NCBI GenBank assembly: GCA_963727535.1 | Contig: CAVSGR010000008.1 | Location: 124,001-188,000, forward strand | DNA: 64,000 bases | Source of the DNA: RBG-16-34-14 sp963727535 | GTDB taxonomy: Bacteria > Bacteroidota > Ignavibacteria > Ignavibacteriales > Ignavibacteriaceae | Direction of reading: 5' to 3' | Part shown: positions 9,955 to 17,337 of the stretch, in pieces | How positions within the stretch are numbered: position 1 is the stretch's first letter | How the letters are laid out: the number at the start of each line of letters is the position of its first letter | Translations under genes and position numbers: made by a program | The notes under the pieces: model-generated | Databases searched by the model: none | What the model was told of the DNA's origin: nothing | Seen by the model: only the letters and a program-made list of their open reading frames with translations

Positions 9955-11409
9955 TTATACCAGGGCTTCGAATTCAATTTTAAATATATCACATAGGTTC
10001 TTAATTTCATCAATATAATCTCCATAGATCATTGAAAAATGATGTCCGGTTTGAGTTGCTTTACGAAAATATTCCATTGCATCAGATACTTTTATAACAG
10101 CTTTTAGCGAGCAGCCCCAATCATCCAAACCTTCAACATTTTCAATTATCCCCTTGATCGCTAATAATTTTCCAGCATTTGGAGTCATTCGACAAAAAGT
10201 AACTGTTTGACCTTTATCAAGTGAAAAATCATACCGTATTGTCGCACCCCAATTTCGTTCTGCAAAATTAACTATTCTATAAGGTAGATCAGGATGGTCA
10301 TAACCTTTCATTTTTATACCAGGAACATCATGCCAAATGAACACAAGATTCTTTTCTTTATCATGAATTAAAGTATTTCCCATATAAGCTGTTCTTTCCG
10401 AAAGATACATTTGGAGAGCCATCGTAAACAAAACATTAACATCACCTTCACAAGCAGAAATGTATCCTTCATCTTTTAATAATGAATGAGTTAAACATGG
10501 AGTGACTTTATACTTCATAGGCAGTTTCGTCATGCAAAATTCCTGGCAAGTTGCAGTAAAGCTATTACACCCATATGTTTCCATCAATTTTTTGGCTGTA
10601 AGATAATAAAGGACAGACAATTGGATATCTTCTTCCTTCATGCAATTATTTTCTGCATTCTTGATAAGTTTATTTGTTATCTCTGCTGCTTTCTGTAAAT
10701 ATTTTTTTTCTCCTTTTATGTTTTCAAATTCTTCCATCATTTGATAAATAGATATATAAACATTTTCTACACCAAACTTATTCTTTAGAAGATCTACATC
10801 AATATTGCTTCGTACAGAATTGTATTCATAATCCCATTTACCATTAGTTACATTCAAAATTTTTGTCTGTTTTATAGCTTTGCGTATTTTAAATGCCGGA
10901 AGTATTTTTTTTAGCTCACTATAATCAGTCACACCATAAGCCTCATGACCTTTTTGACTTAAACAGGCTGTCACATCCAAGGCGGCACAATTATTACCAA
11001 CGACCACAATTGGTTTATCAGTTTTTTCTTCCAAACCTGGAATCCGATAAAAACTCAATACATATATATCAGTTTCATTGTCTTGTTCAATAATCTTTAA
11101 CCAAGTATTTTCATCAATCCGATGATCCCCGTCATATTCCACATAAACAGGTTCTAAAATATTTAAATCTTTTAGAGCCAGTTGCTTTAATTCTTTTTTC
11201 CATATATTGAAAGCAATCTTAGCATCATTCTGTTCTTTTGTTCTATTAAATTTAGTCGGATCTTGAGGACGACAAGGTCCTTCATTAACTTCGACTGGAA
11301 TCCTTTTACCAAATAACGGTTTTATGTTAAGTTTAATATCCATTGGCCTTGGAATATTAAATAATTCTTCATTAAGTATTCCATTATCTGTGATTTGTTT
11401 ACTTTCCAT
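9955..11409 (-). CDS. L-fucose/L-arabinose isomerase-family protein
   Basis: The protein has about 484 residues. I place the start at the ATG at 11409 because it has GGAG six bases upstream; a second ATG in frame at 11427 has no such site. The C-terminal half shows the fucose-isomerase-like fold: KGQTVTFCRMTPNAGKLLAI and the end TGHHFSMIYGDYIDEIKNLC, where the His is a likely metal ligand. The middle contains ATCQEFCMTKLPMKYKVTPC and SACEGDVNVLFTMALQMYLS, which match the region around the catalytic Glu and Asp. Family members interconvert aldoses and ketoses with Mn2+. The N-terminal part is divergent. It converges with the UroD/MtaA-like gene and probably belongs to the same sugar catabolism, although no copy of the palindromic operator lies upstream. 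Its frame is intact, unlike the neighbouring locus. Confidence 0.75.
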   Translation of the reverse strand: MESKQITDNGILNEELFNIPRPMDIKLNIKPLFGKRIPVEVNEGPCRPQDPTKFNRTKEQNDAKIAFNIWKKELKQLALKDLNILEPVYVEYDGDHRIDENTWLKIIEQDNETDIYVLSFYRIPGLEEKTDKPIVVVGNNCAALDVTACLSQKGHEAYGVTDYSELKKILPAFKIRKAIKQTKILNVTNGKWDYEYNSVRSNIDVDLLKNKFGVENVYISIYQMMEEFENIKGEKKYLQKAAEITNKLIKNAENNCMKEEDIQLSVLYYLTAKKLMETYGCNSFTATCQEFCMTKLPMKYKVTPCLTHSLLKDEGYISACEGDVNVLFTMALQMYLSERTAYMGNTLIHDKEKNLVFIWHDVPGIKMKGYDHPDLPYRIVNFAERNWGATIRYDFSLDKGQTVTFCRMTPNAGKLLAIKGIIENVEGLDDWGCSLKAVIKVSDAMEYFRKATQTGHHFSMIYGDYIDEIKNLCDIFKIEFEALV

Positions 11410-11797
11410 ATTAATCTCCAGTTTCATATGAGATATTAATTAAATTTAAAGTTTTTTATTTAAATTTTTGTAGAGTTTTATTTAGCTCTAGTGATTTTAC
11501 ATCAAGGAATCTTTGGTAAGACTTAAAGTGAAATTGAAACGCCTTCATATCTACCCTTTTTCAATAAACTCTTGCATAGAAAATTCTTTAAAAATAATTA
11601 AATAGTCAAATGAATTTTACCTATAAAAAACGTTTACATTAATAATCGACTAAAATTATTTAACTCATCTAGTATTAAACTCTAATTCATTTTTCAAACC
11701 AATTTTTTTGTTATGTAAATTTTAATCAATTATGATGAAATCTGATAATATTAGAAAAACTTATAATTTCAAATTTATTGGTTTGCGAGGAGATGTT
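11410..11797. other. AT-rich intergenic stretch without a recognisable gene
   Basis: About 390 bases upstream of the isomerase gene are strongly A+T-rich. They hold no open frame of note, no tRNA and no clear hairpin. They presumably contain the isomerase promoter, but I cannot point to its boxes. The stretch ends at the truncated gene start at 11798. Confidence 0.5.
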
Positions 11798-11822
11798 ATG
11801 AGGAAATACAGTTTTACTTTGT
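11798..11822 (+). pseudogene. orphan start of a truncated gene at a deletion junction
   Basis: A GAGGAG site lies just upstream of ATG at 11798, which begins M-R-K-Y-S-F-T-L, the look of a signal-peptide start. Eight codons later the sequence becomes the reverse strand of the truncated hsdM gene and the frame soon ends. I read this as the 5' end of a lost gene fused to the hsdM break, not as a functional small protein. Confidence 0.4.
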
Positions 11823-12323
11823 TCCAAAAATCTGTCCGAATAAATCACCTTCTATATCATCCGGAATATTTGAAAAAGTTATCAGTAATTGTTTGATTAA
11901 ATTTGGATCGGTTCTAACTAATGGAAAGTATTCATCTTTTGGAAGTACTCCCTTAAGTTCAAGTTTAAATTCTTCTATAGACTGCATTGCCTTTTTAATC
12001 AGCTTTGGAAAATCTTCCTTGTCAGGTTTATTTAATAGAAAATTATATCTGGCATGTTCAGGGAGATAAAATCCGCATTTTTCTATAGCAATTTCGCTTA
12101 TAGGTTTTTCTGTTCTTTTACCCTTTAGCTTTTCATATATAGACTTTATTTCAGCTTCATATCTTTTGTATTTACTATCGGCAAATTTCAAAAATATAAT
12201 ACCTAATACCGGAGTGGAATATTGTGCAGCAGTTAAATCAGAATTAGCTCTTAGGTTATCAACAGCATCCCATAGTTTATCTTCAAGTTCTTTAAGTTGT
12301 TCTTTGGTCAAGTCATATATCAA
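11814..12323 (-). pseudogene. hsdM: type I restriction-modification methyltransferase HsdM, N-terminal fragment
   Basis: The 169 residues match the N-terminal helical domain of HsdM: LTKEQLKELEDKLWDAVDNL, SDLTAAQYSTPVLGIIFLKF ADSKYKR, and the end IPDDIEGDLFGQIFGTK. In full HsdM the sequence continues with YEYFLG and then the SAM-binding and NPPF motifs; none of these is present. The fragment stops exactly where a plus-strand gene start is also cut (about 11820), so a deletion has joined two broken genes. No hsdS or hsdR is nearby. The fragment cannot methylate DNA. Confidence 0.85.
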
Positions 12324-12491
12324 TAGTTCGTATATGTGAGGAATTTTGATATGTCATTTTACCCATTTGGATCAGAATTTAGAATTGCTATAATTTAATT
12401 AAATCTAAAGAATAATAAAATCTTTAAAATTTCTAAATAAATTGAGTTTAAAATAAAAAATGTGAGAACTTTTAACTTTCGCATCCTTTTG

Positions 12492-12564
12492 AGCCAACTG
12501 CCGGAATCGAACCGGCGACCTGCTCATTACGAATGAGCTGCTCTACCAGCTGAGCTAAGTTGGC
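12492..12564 (-). tRNA. tRNA-Thr (anticodon CGU)
   Basis: Read on the minus strand, the 73 bases fold as a tRNA. The acceptor arm is GCCAACT pairing with AGTTGGC. The D-arm is TAGCTCAGCTGGTAGAGCA. The anticodon stem GCTCA/TGAGC holds the loop TTCGTAA, which gives anticodon CGT. The T-arm is CCGGTTCGATTCCGG. The discriminator base is T and CCA is not encoded. It decodes the Thr codon ACG. Confidence 0.95.
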
Positions 12565-12650
12565 GATCAAAAAACGAATGATTGATTGAATGACTGAATG
12601 TATCATACAATCATGCATACATACAGCCATTCAAAAATCGATTCCCATCG

Positions 12651-12746
12651 CTATCTTATCTTCTTTTTATGCCTGTTTTTTCTGAGTCTTTTTTTTCTTT
12701 TGTGCGTCGACATTTTATGACGCTTGCGTTTCTTTCCGCTTGGCAT
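12651..12746 (-). CDS. AURKAIP1/COX24-domain small basic protein, probable ribosomal protein
   Basis: This 31-codon gene begins ATG at 12746 with GGAGCAAC upstream and ends TAG at 12651. The product is almost all Lys, Arg and His: it starts MPSGKKRKRHKMSTHKRKKR and continues LRKNRHKKKIR. This is the short bacterial form of the AURKAIP1/COX24 domain, found in Bacteroidota relatives and related to mitochondrial ribosomal protein mS38. A ribosome-bound role is therefore likely. It lies between tRNA-Thr and the zinc-ribbon/TPR gene on the same strand. Confidence 0.85.
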   Translation of the reverse strand: MPSGKKRKRHKMSTHKRKKRLRKNRHKKKIR

Positions 12747-12764
12747 TGTTGCTCCTTTTATTTT

Positions 12765-13652
12765 TTAATGTGAATTTAATAATTCCTCTGCTCGTTTACC
12801 TACTTCCGAATTAGGATCTATGTCAACGGCTTTCTTAAGCCACTCCTTAGATTTTTCAACATTTCCTTCAGCAAGATTTACAATTCCCAAATTTAAATGT
12901 GCAATCTGGTGATTGGGTTTATACTTAAGCGCTTCAGTCATTGTTTTAATTGCTTCATCATAATTCCTGAGGCTGTAATAGCAAACGCCCATATCAACCA
13001 GTACATCTGCATCGTTCGGCACCATCTTTAAATACTTTTCATAACCCTCTATAGCTTTTTCATACATACCTGAATCATTCCTGAGATGAGCAAGTTGGAG
13101 CAAGCTCTCTTTGTCATTAGGATTATTTTTTACTTTTTCTTCAAGTTCATTTATTTTTTGCAACGCATTGAGATCAACACCGGAACCCTGCCCTTGCGTT
13201 ACATTCGAACTTACAGCAGGTGAAACCGGTCCCTCAAAAACTCCTGCAGCCCAAAGAATAAGAAACCCGCCAATAATTACGATAGCCGCAATTACTAAAA
13301 TCTTTTTCGAATCAATTTCTTTTACAGTTTGCTCAGGTATTTTATTCTTACCTGAAGATTTTCCTCTTGCTGGTTTTGGCTGTGAATGTTTTTTCTCAGT
13401 AACATGTTTAACCGGTTCTTTCTTAACAATCTTTTCTGAACTGTCGCTCAATCTTATTCCGCATCCTTCACAAACCCTGGTTCCGGAAGGATTTTCTGTT
13501 CCACAGTTATCACAAATTATAATTTCTGTTTCTGTAAGATCAGGAGGAGAACTCTGTTTAGTTTCCCCTAAATTTTGAAGATCAAATCCGCAGGAAGGAC
13601 AAAAATTAAACTTACCTTTTAGCTCTTCGCCGCAATTAGGACAATATGCCAT
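12765..13652 (-). CDS. zinc-ribbon and TPR membrane protein
   Basis: The 295-residue protein starts with two zinc ribbons: CPNCGEELKGKFNFCPSCG (residues 4-22) and CDNCGTENPSGTRVCEGCG (about 47-65). A Lys/Pro-rich linker follows. A single membrane helix comes next (about 116-137, ILVIAAIVIIGGFLILWAAG). Three to four tetratricopeptide repeats fill residues about 165-293 (SLLQLAHLRNDSGMYEKAIE, DVLVDMGVCYYSLRNYDEAI, AHLNLGIVNLAEGNVEKSKE). The ribbons would face the cytoplasm and the repeats the periplasm. Its partner is unknown. The start lies seven bases after the HU stop, so the two genes are probably co-transcribed. Confidence 0.85.
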   Translation of the reverse strand: MAYCPNCGEELKGKFNFCPSCGFDLQNLGETKQSSPPDLTETEIIICDNCGTENPSGTRVCEGCGIRLSDSSEKIVKKEPVKHVTEKKHSQPKPARGKSSGKNKIPEQTVKEIDSKKILVIAAIVIIGGFLILWAAGVFEGPVSPAVSSNVTQGQGSGVDLNALQKINELEEKVKNNPNDKESLLQLAHLRNDSGMYEKAIEGYEKYLKMVPNDADVLVDMGVCYYSLRNYDEAIKTMTEALKYKPNHQIAHLNLGIVNLAEGNVEKSKEWLKKAVDIDPNSEVGKRAEELLNSH

Positions 13653-13659
13653 TGTTTGT

Positions 13660-13956
13660 TCAGCCTTCGCTTCCCTTCATACCTTTATCTACCATCTCTT
13701 TAAATTCTTTTGAAAACTTAAATGACGGGACATAATGTTCCGGCACGAAAACCTGTTCGCCTGTTTTAGGGTTTCTTGCCTGGCGGGCATTTTTCTTCTT
13801 TACTTTGTAACTGCCAAAACCTCTTATCTCAATTCCCTTTCCTTCTTTCAAAGCCTCAATTACAGTTTTGAAAAATCCTTCAATAATTGCTTCTGTCTCT
13901 AGCTTAGTTAATCCGGTTCCTGATGCAACTTTATCAACGATATCAGCCTTGGTCAT
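13660..13956 (-). CDS. HU/IHF-family DNA-binding protein
   Basis: At 98 residues it has the usual length of the family. MTKADIVDKVASGTGLTK at the start is the helical dimerisation part. IEIRGFGSYKVKKKNARQAR followed by NPKTGEQVFVPEHYVPSFKF forms the beta arm with the conserved R-N-P-x-T-G. Members bend DNA and compact the chromosome. AAAGGTG lies four bases upstream of the ATG. It is followed at seven bases by the zinc-ribbon/TPR gene. Confidence 0.95.
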   Translation of the reverse strand: MTKADIVDKVASGTGLTKLETEAIIEGFFKTVIEALKEGKGIEIRGFGSYKVKKKNARQARNPKTGEQVFVPEHYVPSFKFSKEFKEMVDKGMKGSEG

Positions 13957-14052
13957 ACTACACCTTTATTTTAATTAAAAAAGTTTATAACTCCTTAAGA
14001 TTCAAGGGCTTAAATTATCAAAGATTAACCGCAAAATCAATCAGATAAAAGA

Positions 14053-14117
14053 CGTCATCCCGAACTTGATTCGGGATCTCCTAAATTGATAAGATTCTGA
14101 AATAAATTCAGAATGAC
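14053..14117. repeat. intergenic hairpin repeat of the GTCAT...ATGAC family
   Basis: The element starts CGTCATCCCGAA and ends TTCAGAATGACG, so its ends are partly inverted. It contains two inner hairpins: CCCGAA-CTTGAT-TCGGG and TTCTGAAATAAATTCAGAA. It lies after the S9 peptidase stop and before the HU gene. Related elements are at 17204, 19591 and 44058. Confidence 0.7.
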
Positions 14118-14160
14118 GATTTATATTCAATTAGGACGTTATTAAAATTTAGTTATTGTC

Positions 14161-16218
14161 CTATTTTTCAAATTGCGTATTTAATATCAGCTTATGTGAA
14201 TCATAGGGAGCCGGATCGCCGTCCAGGTATTTATGAAACCACTCAAGATGAGCATTGTAATACAAAGGCATCGATTTAACATAGTTCGGCCAGTGTCCAT
14301 CATTCTTAAAAATTATTAAACGGGAATCGACACCACGAGCCTGCAATGTTGTAAAATACTGGATGCTTTGAGTATAAGGAACCCTGTAATCTTTTTCTCC
14401 TGTTATTATGAGAGTGGGAGTTGAAAAGTTCAGCGGATAATTAGAGGGAGAAAATTTCTGGTAATCTTCTGAATTCCATGGCTGTCCCTTCAAATCCCAG
14501 TTCGGGAACCACAATTCTTCCGTTGCTCCCCACATAGATTTCAGATCATAAACGCCCATCATCGAGACAAAACATTTAAATCTTTTAGTATGTCCTTGCA
14601 GCCAGTCCATCATATATCCACCATAGGACCATCCCATTGCACCGATCCTGTCTTTATCAACATAAGGAAGATTTGCAAGAGAGTCGGTAACTTTCATTAC
14701 ATCCTCATAAACTTTTCCACCCCAGTCCCCTGAAATCTCTGCAGTGTAATCTTGTCCATACCCGGATGAACCATGAGGATTTGGAAAAGCAACTATGTAA
14801 CCGCTGCCTGGATAAACCTGCCAGTCTCCTCTGAAAGAATCCATCCACTGCTGCTGTGGTCCACCATGTACATTTAAGATTAAAGGATATTTTTTGCTGT
14901 CATCGAAGTTATGCGGCTTAACAATAAAAACATGAACTTTCTTTCCGTCTGCACCTTCGACCCACATTTGTTCGGCAGGTCTTACATCAACTTCATCAAG
15001 TAACTTTTGATTAAAAGAAGTCATTTGTTGAATAAGATTATCGGAAGTATTAACCCTGTAAATTTCCCACGGTTTCTGTACCGCACTTGCCATATAATAA
15101 ACCTGGTTTTGATCGGGAGCAGCATCAAAATCAAAGACAGCCTGCTTACCACTCAACGGAGTTATTTTTTGAGAATGTACATTAATACTATATAAAGGAG
15201 AATAGCCTTCAACATCGGCAGTAAAATAAAGGGTTTCAGAGTCTTCACCCCATTTGAAATCGTTAATCGAATAATCAAAACTTTCCGTTAATACAGTTAT
15301 ACTCTTTGTCGATCTGTTGTAAACAGCAAGTCTCATCCTGTCAGATTCATAATCTGGAGTGGTTTGCATTTTAAAAGCAATAAAAAAACCATTTGGAGAA
15401 TAAACTGGATAACCATCCCAGGCTTTATTATCTTTTGTAAGATTGGCTGTCTTTCCAGTTGCTAAATGTAATGCCATAAGATCAGAATTTGTAGAAGAAG
15501 CGATGTCCGGCTCAGGATTTAAAACATAACACACTTCTTTGCTGTCGGGAGAAATGCTAAACTTAACAGCTCCACCAAGCATAAAATTTTCAGAAAGTAA
15601 TTCGCTTTGTGCAAGTAATTGATAATAATTCGATTCAATGTTATACAGGATCAGGCTGGTTTTCTTTTCACCATTATATTCAGTCCAATGACGAAACATA
15701 AGTTTGTCGGTCATATATGCCTGAACCGGTCCGTTCTCTGAAGATTCCAGTAAATTCTTGTTGCAAAAATTATCAGCACCGCACTGTGGAAAAACATCTG
15801 AAACAAAAACGATAAACTTTTTGTCCGGGGATAGGATAGGATTTGAAACTCCTGCAGCAAAATCTGTAACCTTTTCCGTTTTCCTGTTATTAAAATTAAA
15901 GCGGTAAACCTGTGAGTCTTCAAGAAAATAAAGTTCGCTGTCGGAAGACCAGAAAGGGTTAGTTTCGCTTACATCTTTACTTGAAATATTCTCGGTTGCA
16001 CCATCTTTATATAAAATATAAATATCCGTATTTGATTTACCCTCTTTTAAATTATAATCTGTTACAGTAAATGCCGTTTTATTTCCCGATGGAGAAACAA
16101 CGGGTGAGGCAACCTTTTTAGCCTTATAGAGATCTTCAATTGTAAAAGCTCTTTTTTGAGCAAACAAGCTTGTACATACAAAAAGTAAAGCAGCAATCAG
16201 AAAAAGATTCCGTTTCAT
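14161..16218 (-). CDS. S9 family peptidase (dipeptidyl-peptidase/acylaminoacyl-peptidase type)
   Basis: The 685-residue protein begins with a signal peptide (MKRNLFLIAALLFVCTSLFA, cleavage near AQ). Residues about 25-400 form WD40-like beta-propeller blades (PVVSPSGNKTAFTVTDYN, ISPDSKEVCYVLNP, YPVYSPNGFFIAFK). An alpha/beta-hydrolase domain follows with the triad Ser531 (GWSYGGYM), Asp610 (TGEKDYRVPY) and His642 (NDGHWPN). The family releases short peptides from protein ends. The export signal places it in the periplasm or outside. It stands alone, divergent from the copper regulator. Confidence 0.92.
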   Translation of the reverse strand: MKRNLFLIAALLFVCTSLFAQKRAFTIEDLYKAKKVASPVVSPSGNKTAFTVTDYNLKEGKSNTDIYILYKDGATENISSKDVSETNPFWSSDSELYFLEDSQVYRFNFNNRKTEKVTDFAAGVSNPILSPDKKFIVFVSDVFPQCGADNFCNKNLLESSENGPVQAYMTDKLMFRHWTEYNGEKKTSLILYNIESNYYQLLAQSELLSENFMLGGAVKFSISPDSKEVCYVLNPEPDIASSTNSDLMALHLATGKTANLTKDNKAWDGYPVYSPNGFFIAFKMQTTPDYESDRMRLAVYNRSTKSITVLTESFDYSINDFKWGEDSETLYFTADVEGYSPLYSINVHSQKITPLSGKQAVFDFDAAPDQNQVYYMASAVQKPWEIYRVNTSDNLIQQMTSFNQKLLDEVDVRPAEQMWVEGADGKKVHVFIVKPHNFDDSKKYPLILNVHGGPQQQWMDSFRGDWQVYPGSGYIVAFPNPHGSSGYGQDYTAEISGDWGGKVYEDVMKVTDSLANLPYVDKDRIGAMGWSYGGYMMDWLQGHTKRFKCFVSMMGVYDLKSMWGATEELWFPNWDLKGQPWNSEDYQKFSPSNYPLNFSTPTLIITGEKDYRVPYTQSIQYFTTLQARGVDSRLIIFKNDGHWPNYVKSMPLYYNAHLEWFHKYLDGDPAPYDSHKLILNTQFEK

Positions 16219-16299
16219 TGACTAATTCCTTACAAATTTATTTAATATTTTATGTTATTATTGATTAAAAAATAATTCTTTTTATCCAGAATGTGAAGA

Positions 16300-16878
16300 A
16301 TGAGCAGTAAAATCTTATATATAAAGAACATGGTGTGCGACAGGTGCATAAGGGTCGTACGCGAAGAATTAGAAAAACTGGGCTACAAAACCGAAAACGT
16401 AATATTGGGTGAGGCACAGATAACATCTGGTAAAAAACAGATTGATATTAATAAAATAAAAAAAACTCTGGAAGAAAATGGTTTTGAACTAATTGATGAC
16501 AAACAGGCTAAGCTTATTGAAGAAATAAAAATTGCCCTGATCGATCTTACACATTACAAATCTGCAAATGAATTGGAAAAAGTCAGTCTTTCCAAATTTC
16601 TATCGGAAAAATTTCATCATAGCTACCAGCATATCAGTTCGTTGTTTTCTTCTAAAGAAGGAATTACAATTGAGAAGTATTTCATCGACCAAAAGATAGA
16701 AAAAGCAAAAGAGCTTCTTGTTTATAATGAATTAACACTTAGTGAAATATCTTACAGACTTGGATACAGCAGTGTTCAGCATCTTTCAAATCAATTCAAA
16801 AAAGTCACGGGGTTTACTCCCTCAGAGTTCAAAAAATTAAGAACTCAAAAGCGCTTCCCATTAGATAAAGTAAAATAG
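16300..16878 (+). CDS. HMA-AraC fusion transcriptional regulator of the copper cassette
   Basis: This 192-residue protein joins a heavy-metal-associated fold (residues 1-67; YIKNMVCDRCIRVVREELEK, with Cys pair C13/C16) to an AraC-type helix-turn-helix (about 85-185; ISSLFSSKEGITIEKYF, LSEISYRLGYSSVQHLSNQF and KKVTGFTPSEFKK). No effector-binding cupin of classical AraC proteins is present. The HMA domain presumably senses Cu+ directly and alters DNA binding (inference). The gene is followed by a CopZ-like chaperone and a CopA ATPase on the same strand, which it most likely controls. It diverges from the S9 peptidase gene. Confidence 0.88.
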   Translation: MSSKILYIKNMVCDRCIRVVREELEKLGYKTENVILGEAQITSGKKQIDINKIKKTLEENGFELIDDKQAKLIEEIKIALIDLTHYKSANELEKVSLSKFLSEKFHHSYQHISSLFSSKEGITIEKYFIDQKIEKAKELLVYNELTLSEISYRLGYSSVQHLSNQFKKVTGFTPSEFKKLRTQKRFPLDKVK

Positions 16879-16972
16879 ACGCTTTAAAATTCTGAACAAT
16901 TTACTTAAAAAAGTGTAACACATTCTTACAGTTCCTTCTTTATTTTTACACAGTAATTAAAAGGATATAATA

Positions 16973-17173
16973 ATGAAGACAGAAAAAATAAAAATTGATG
17001 GAATGTCCTGCGGGCATTGTGTTATGGCAGTCAGAAAAGAATTATCGAGACTGCCGTTAAAAATAAAAGATGTTTCAATCGGTTCTGCTGAGGTTGAATA
17101 TGATGAAACGAAAGTAACCTATGATGAAATTAAGAAGGCAATTGCTAATGCCGGGTATTCAGTGGTTATTTAA
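16973..17173 (+). CDS. copZ: CopZ-like copper chaperone (HMA domain)
   Basis: The product is a single 66-residue HMA domain, the standard size for CopZ. It has the binding motif MSCGHCVMAVRKELSRLP with Cys13 and Cys16 and the end ANAGYSVVI. Such proteins carry Cu+ in the cytosol and hand it to the HMA domain of CopA. AAGGAT lies a few bases before the ATG. It sits between the HMA-AraC regulator and the ATPase. Confidence 0.92.
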   Translation: MKTEKIKIDGMSCGHCVMAVRKELSRLPLKIKDVSIGSAEVEYDETKVTYDEIKKAIANAGYSVVI

Positions 17174-17203
17174 TTAAAGGTATGATATAACTAAGTGAAT
17201 ATT

Positions 17204-17282
17204 GTCATTCTGAGCAATAGCGAAGAATCTTATTCCAGAATAATTATTGAGATTCTTCAGTCGAAGACTCTTTCAGAATGAC
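17204..17282. repeat. intergenic hairpin repeat with GTCATTCTGA ends
   Basis: The outer ends GTCATTCTGA (17204-17213) and TCAGAATGAC (17273-17282) are perfect inverted repeats. Inside, GAAGAATCT (17222) and AGATTCTTC (17250) form a second inverted pair, so the 79 bases can fold as one long hairpin. The element separates copZ from copA. It may end or process their shared transcript, or may be a passive small mobile repeat. Confidence 0.8.
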
Positions 17283-17337
17283 AGAAAGGGTTCTTTTAGG
17301 TTACGCTCATATCTAAACAAGAAAAGAAGAAATTACT

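Noticed and set aside
11798..11900. Functional small protein starting MRKYSFTL
   Set aside because: After about eight codons it reads the antisense of the hsdM fragment, so it is better seen as a broken gene start.
11814..12323. Active type I restriction-modification system
   Set aside because: Only the N-terminal domain of HsdM is present; SAM and NPPF motifs, hsdS and hsdR are missing.
13111..13578. 155-codon frame opposite the zinc-ribbon/TPR gene
   Set aside because: The minus strand shows clear zinc ribbons, a membrane helix and TPR repeats; the opposite frame has no motif.
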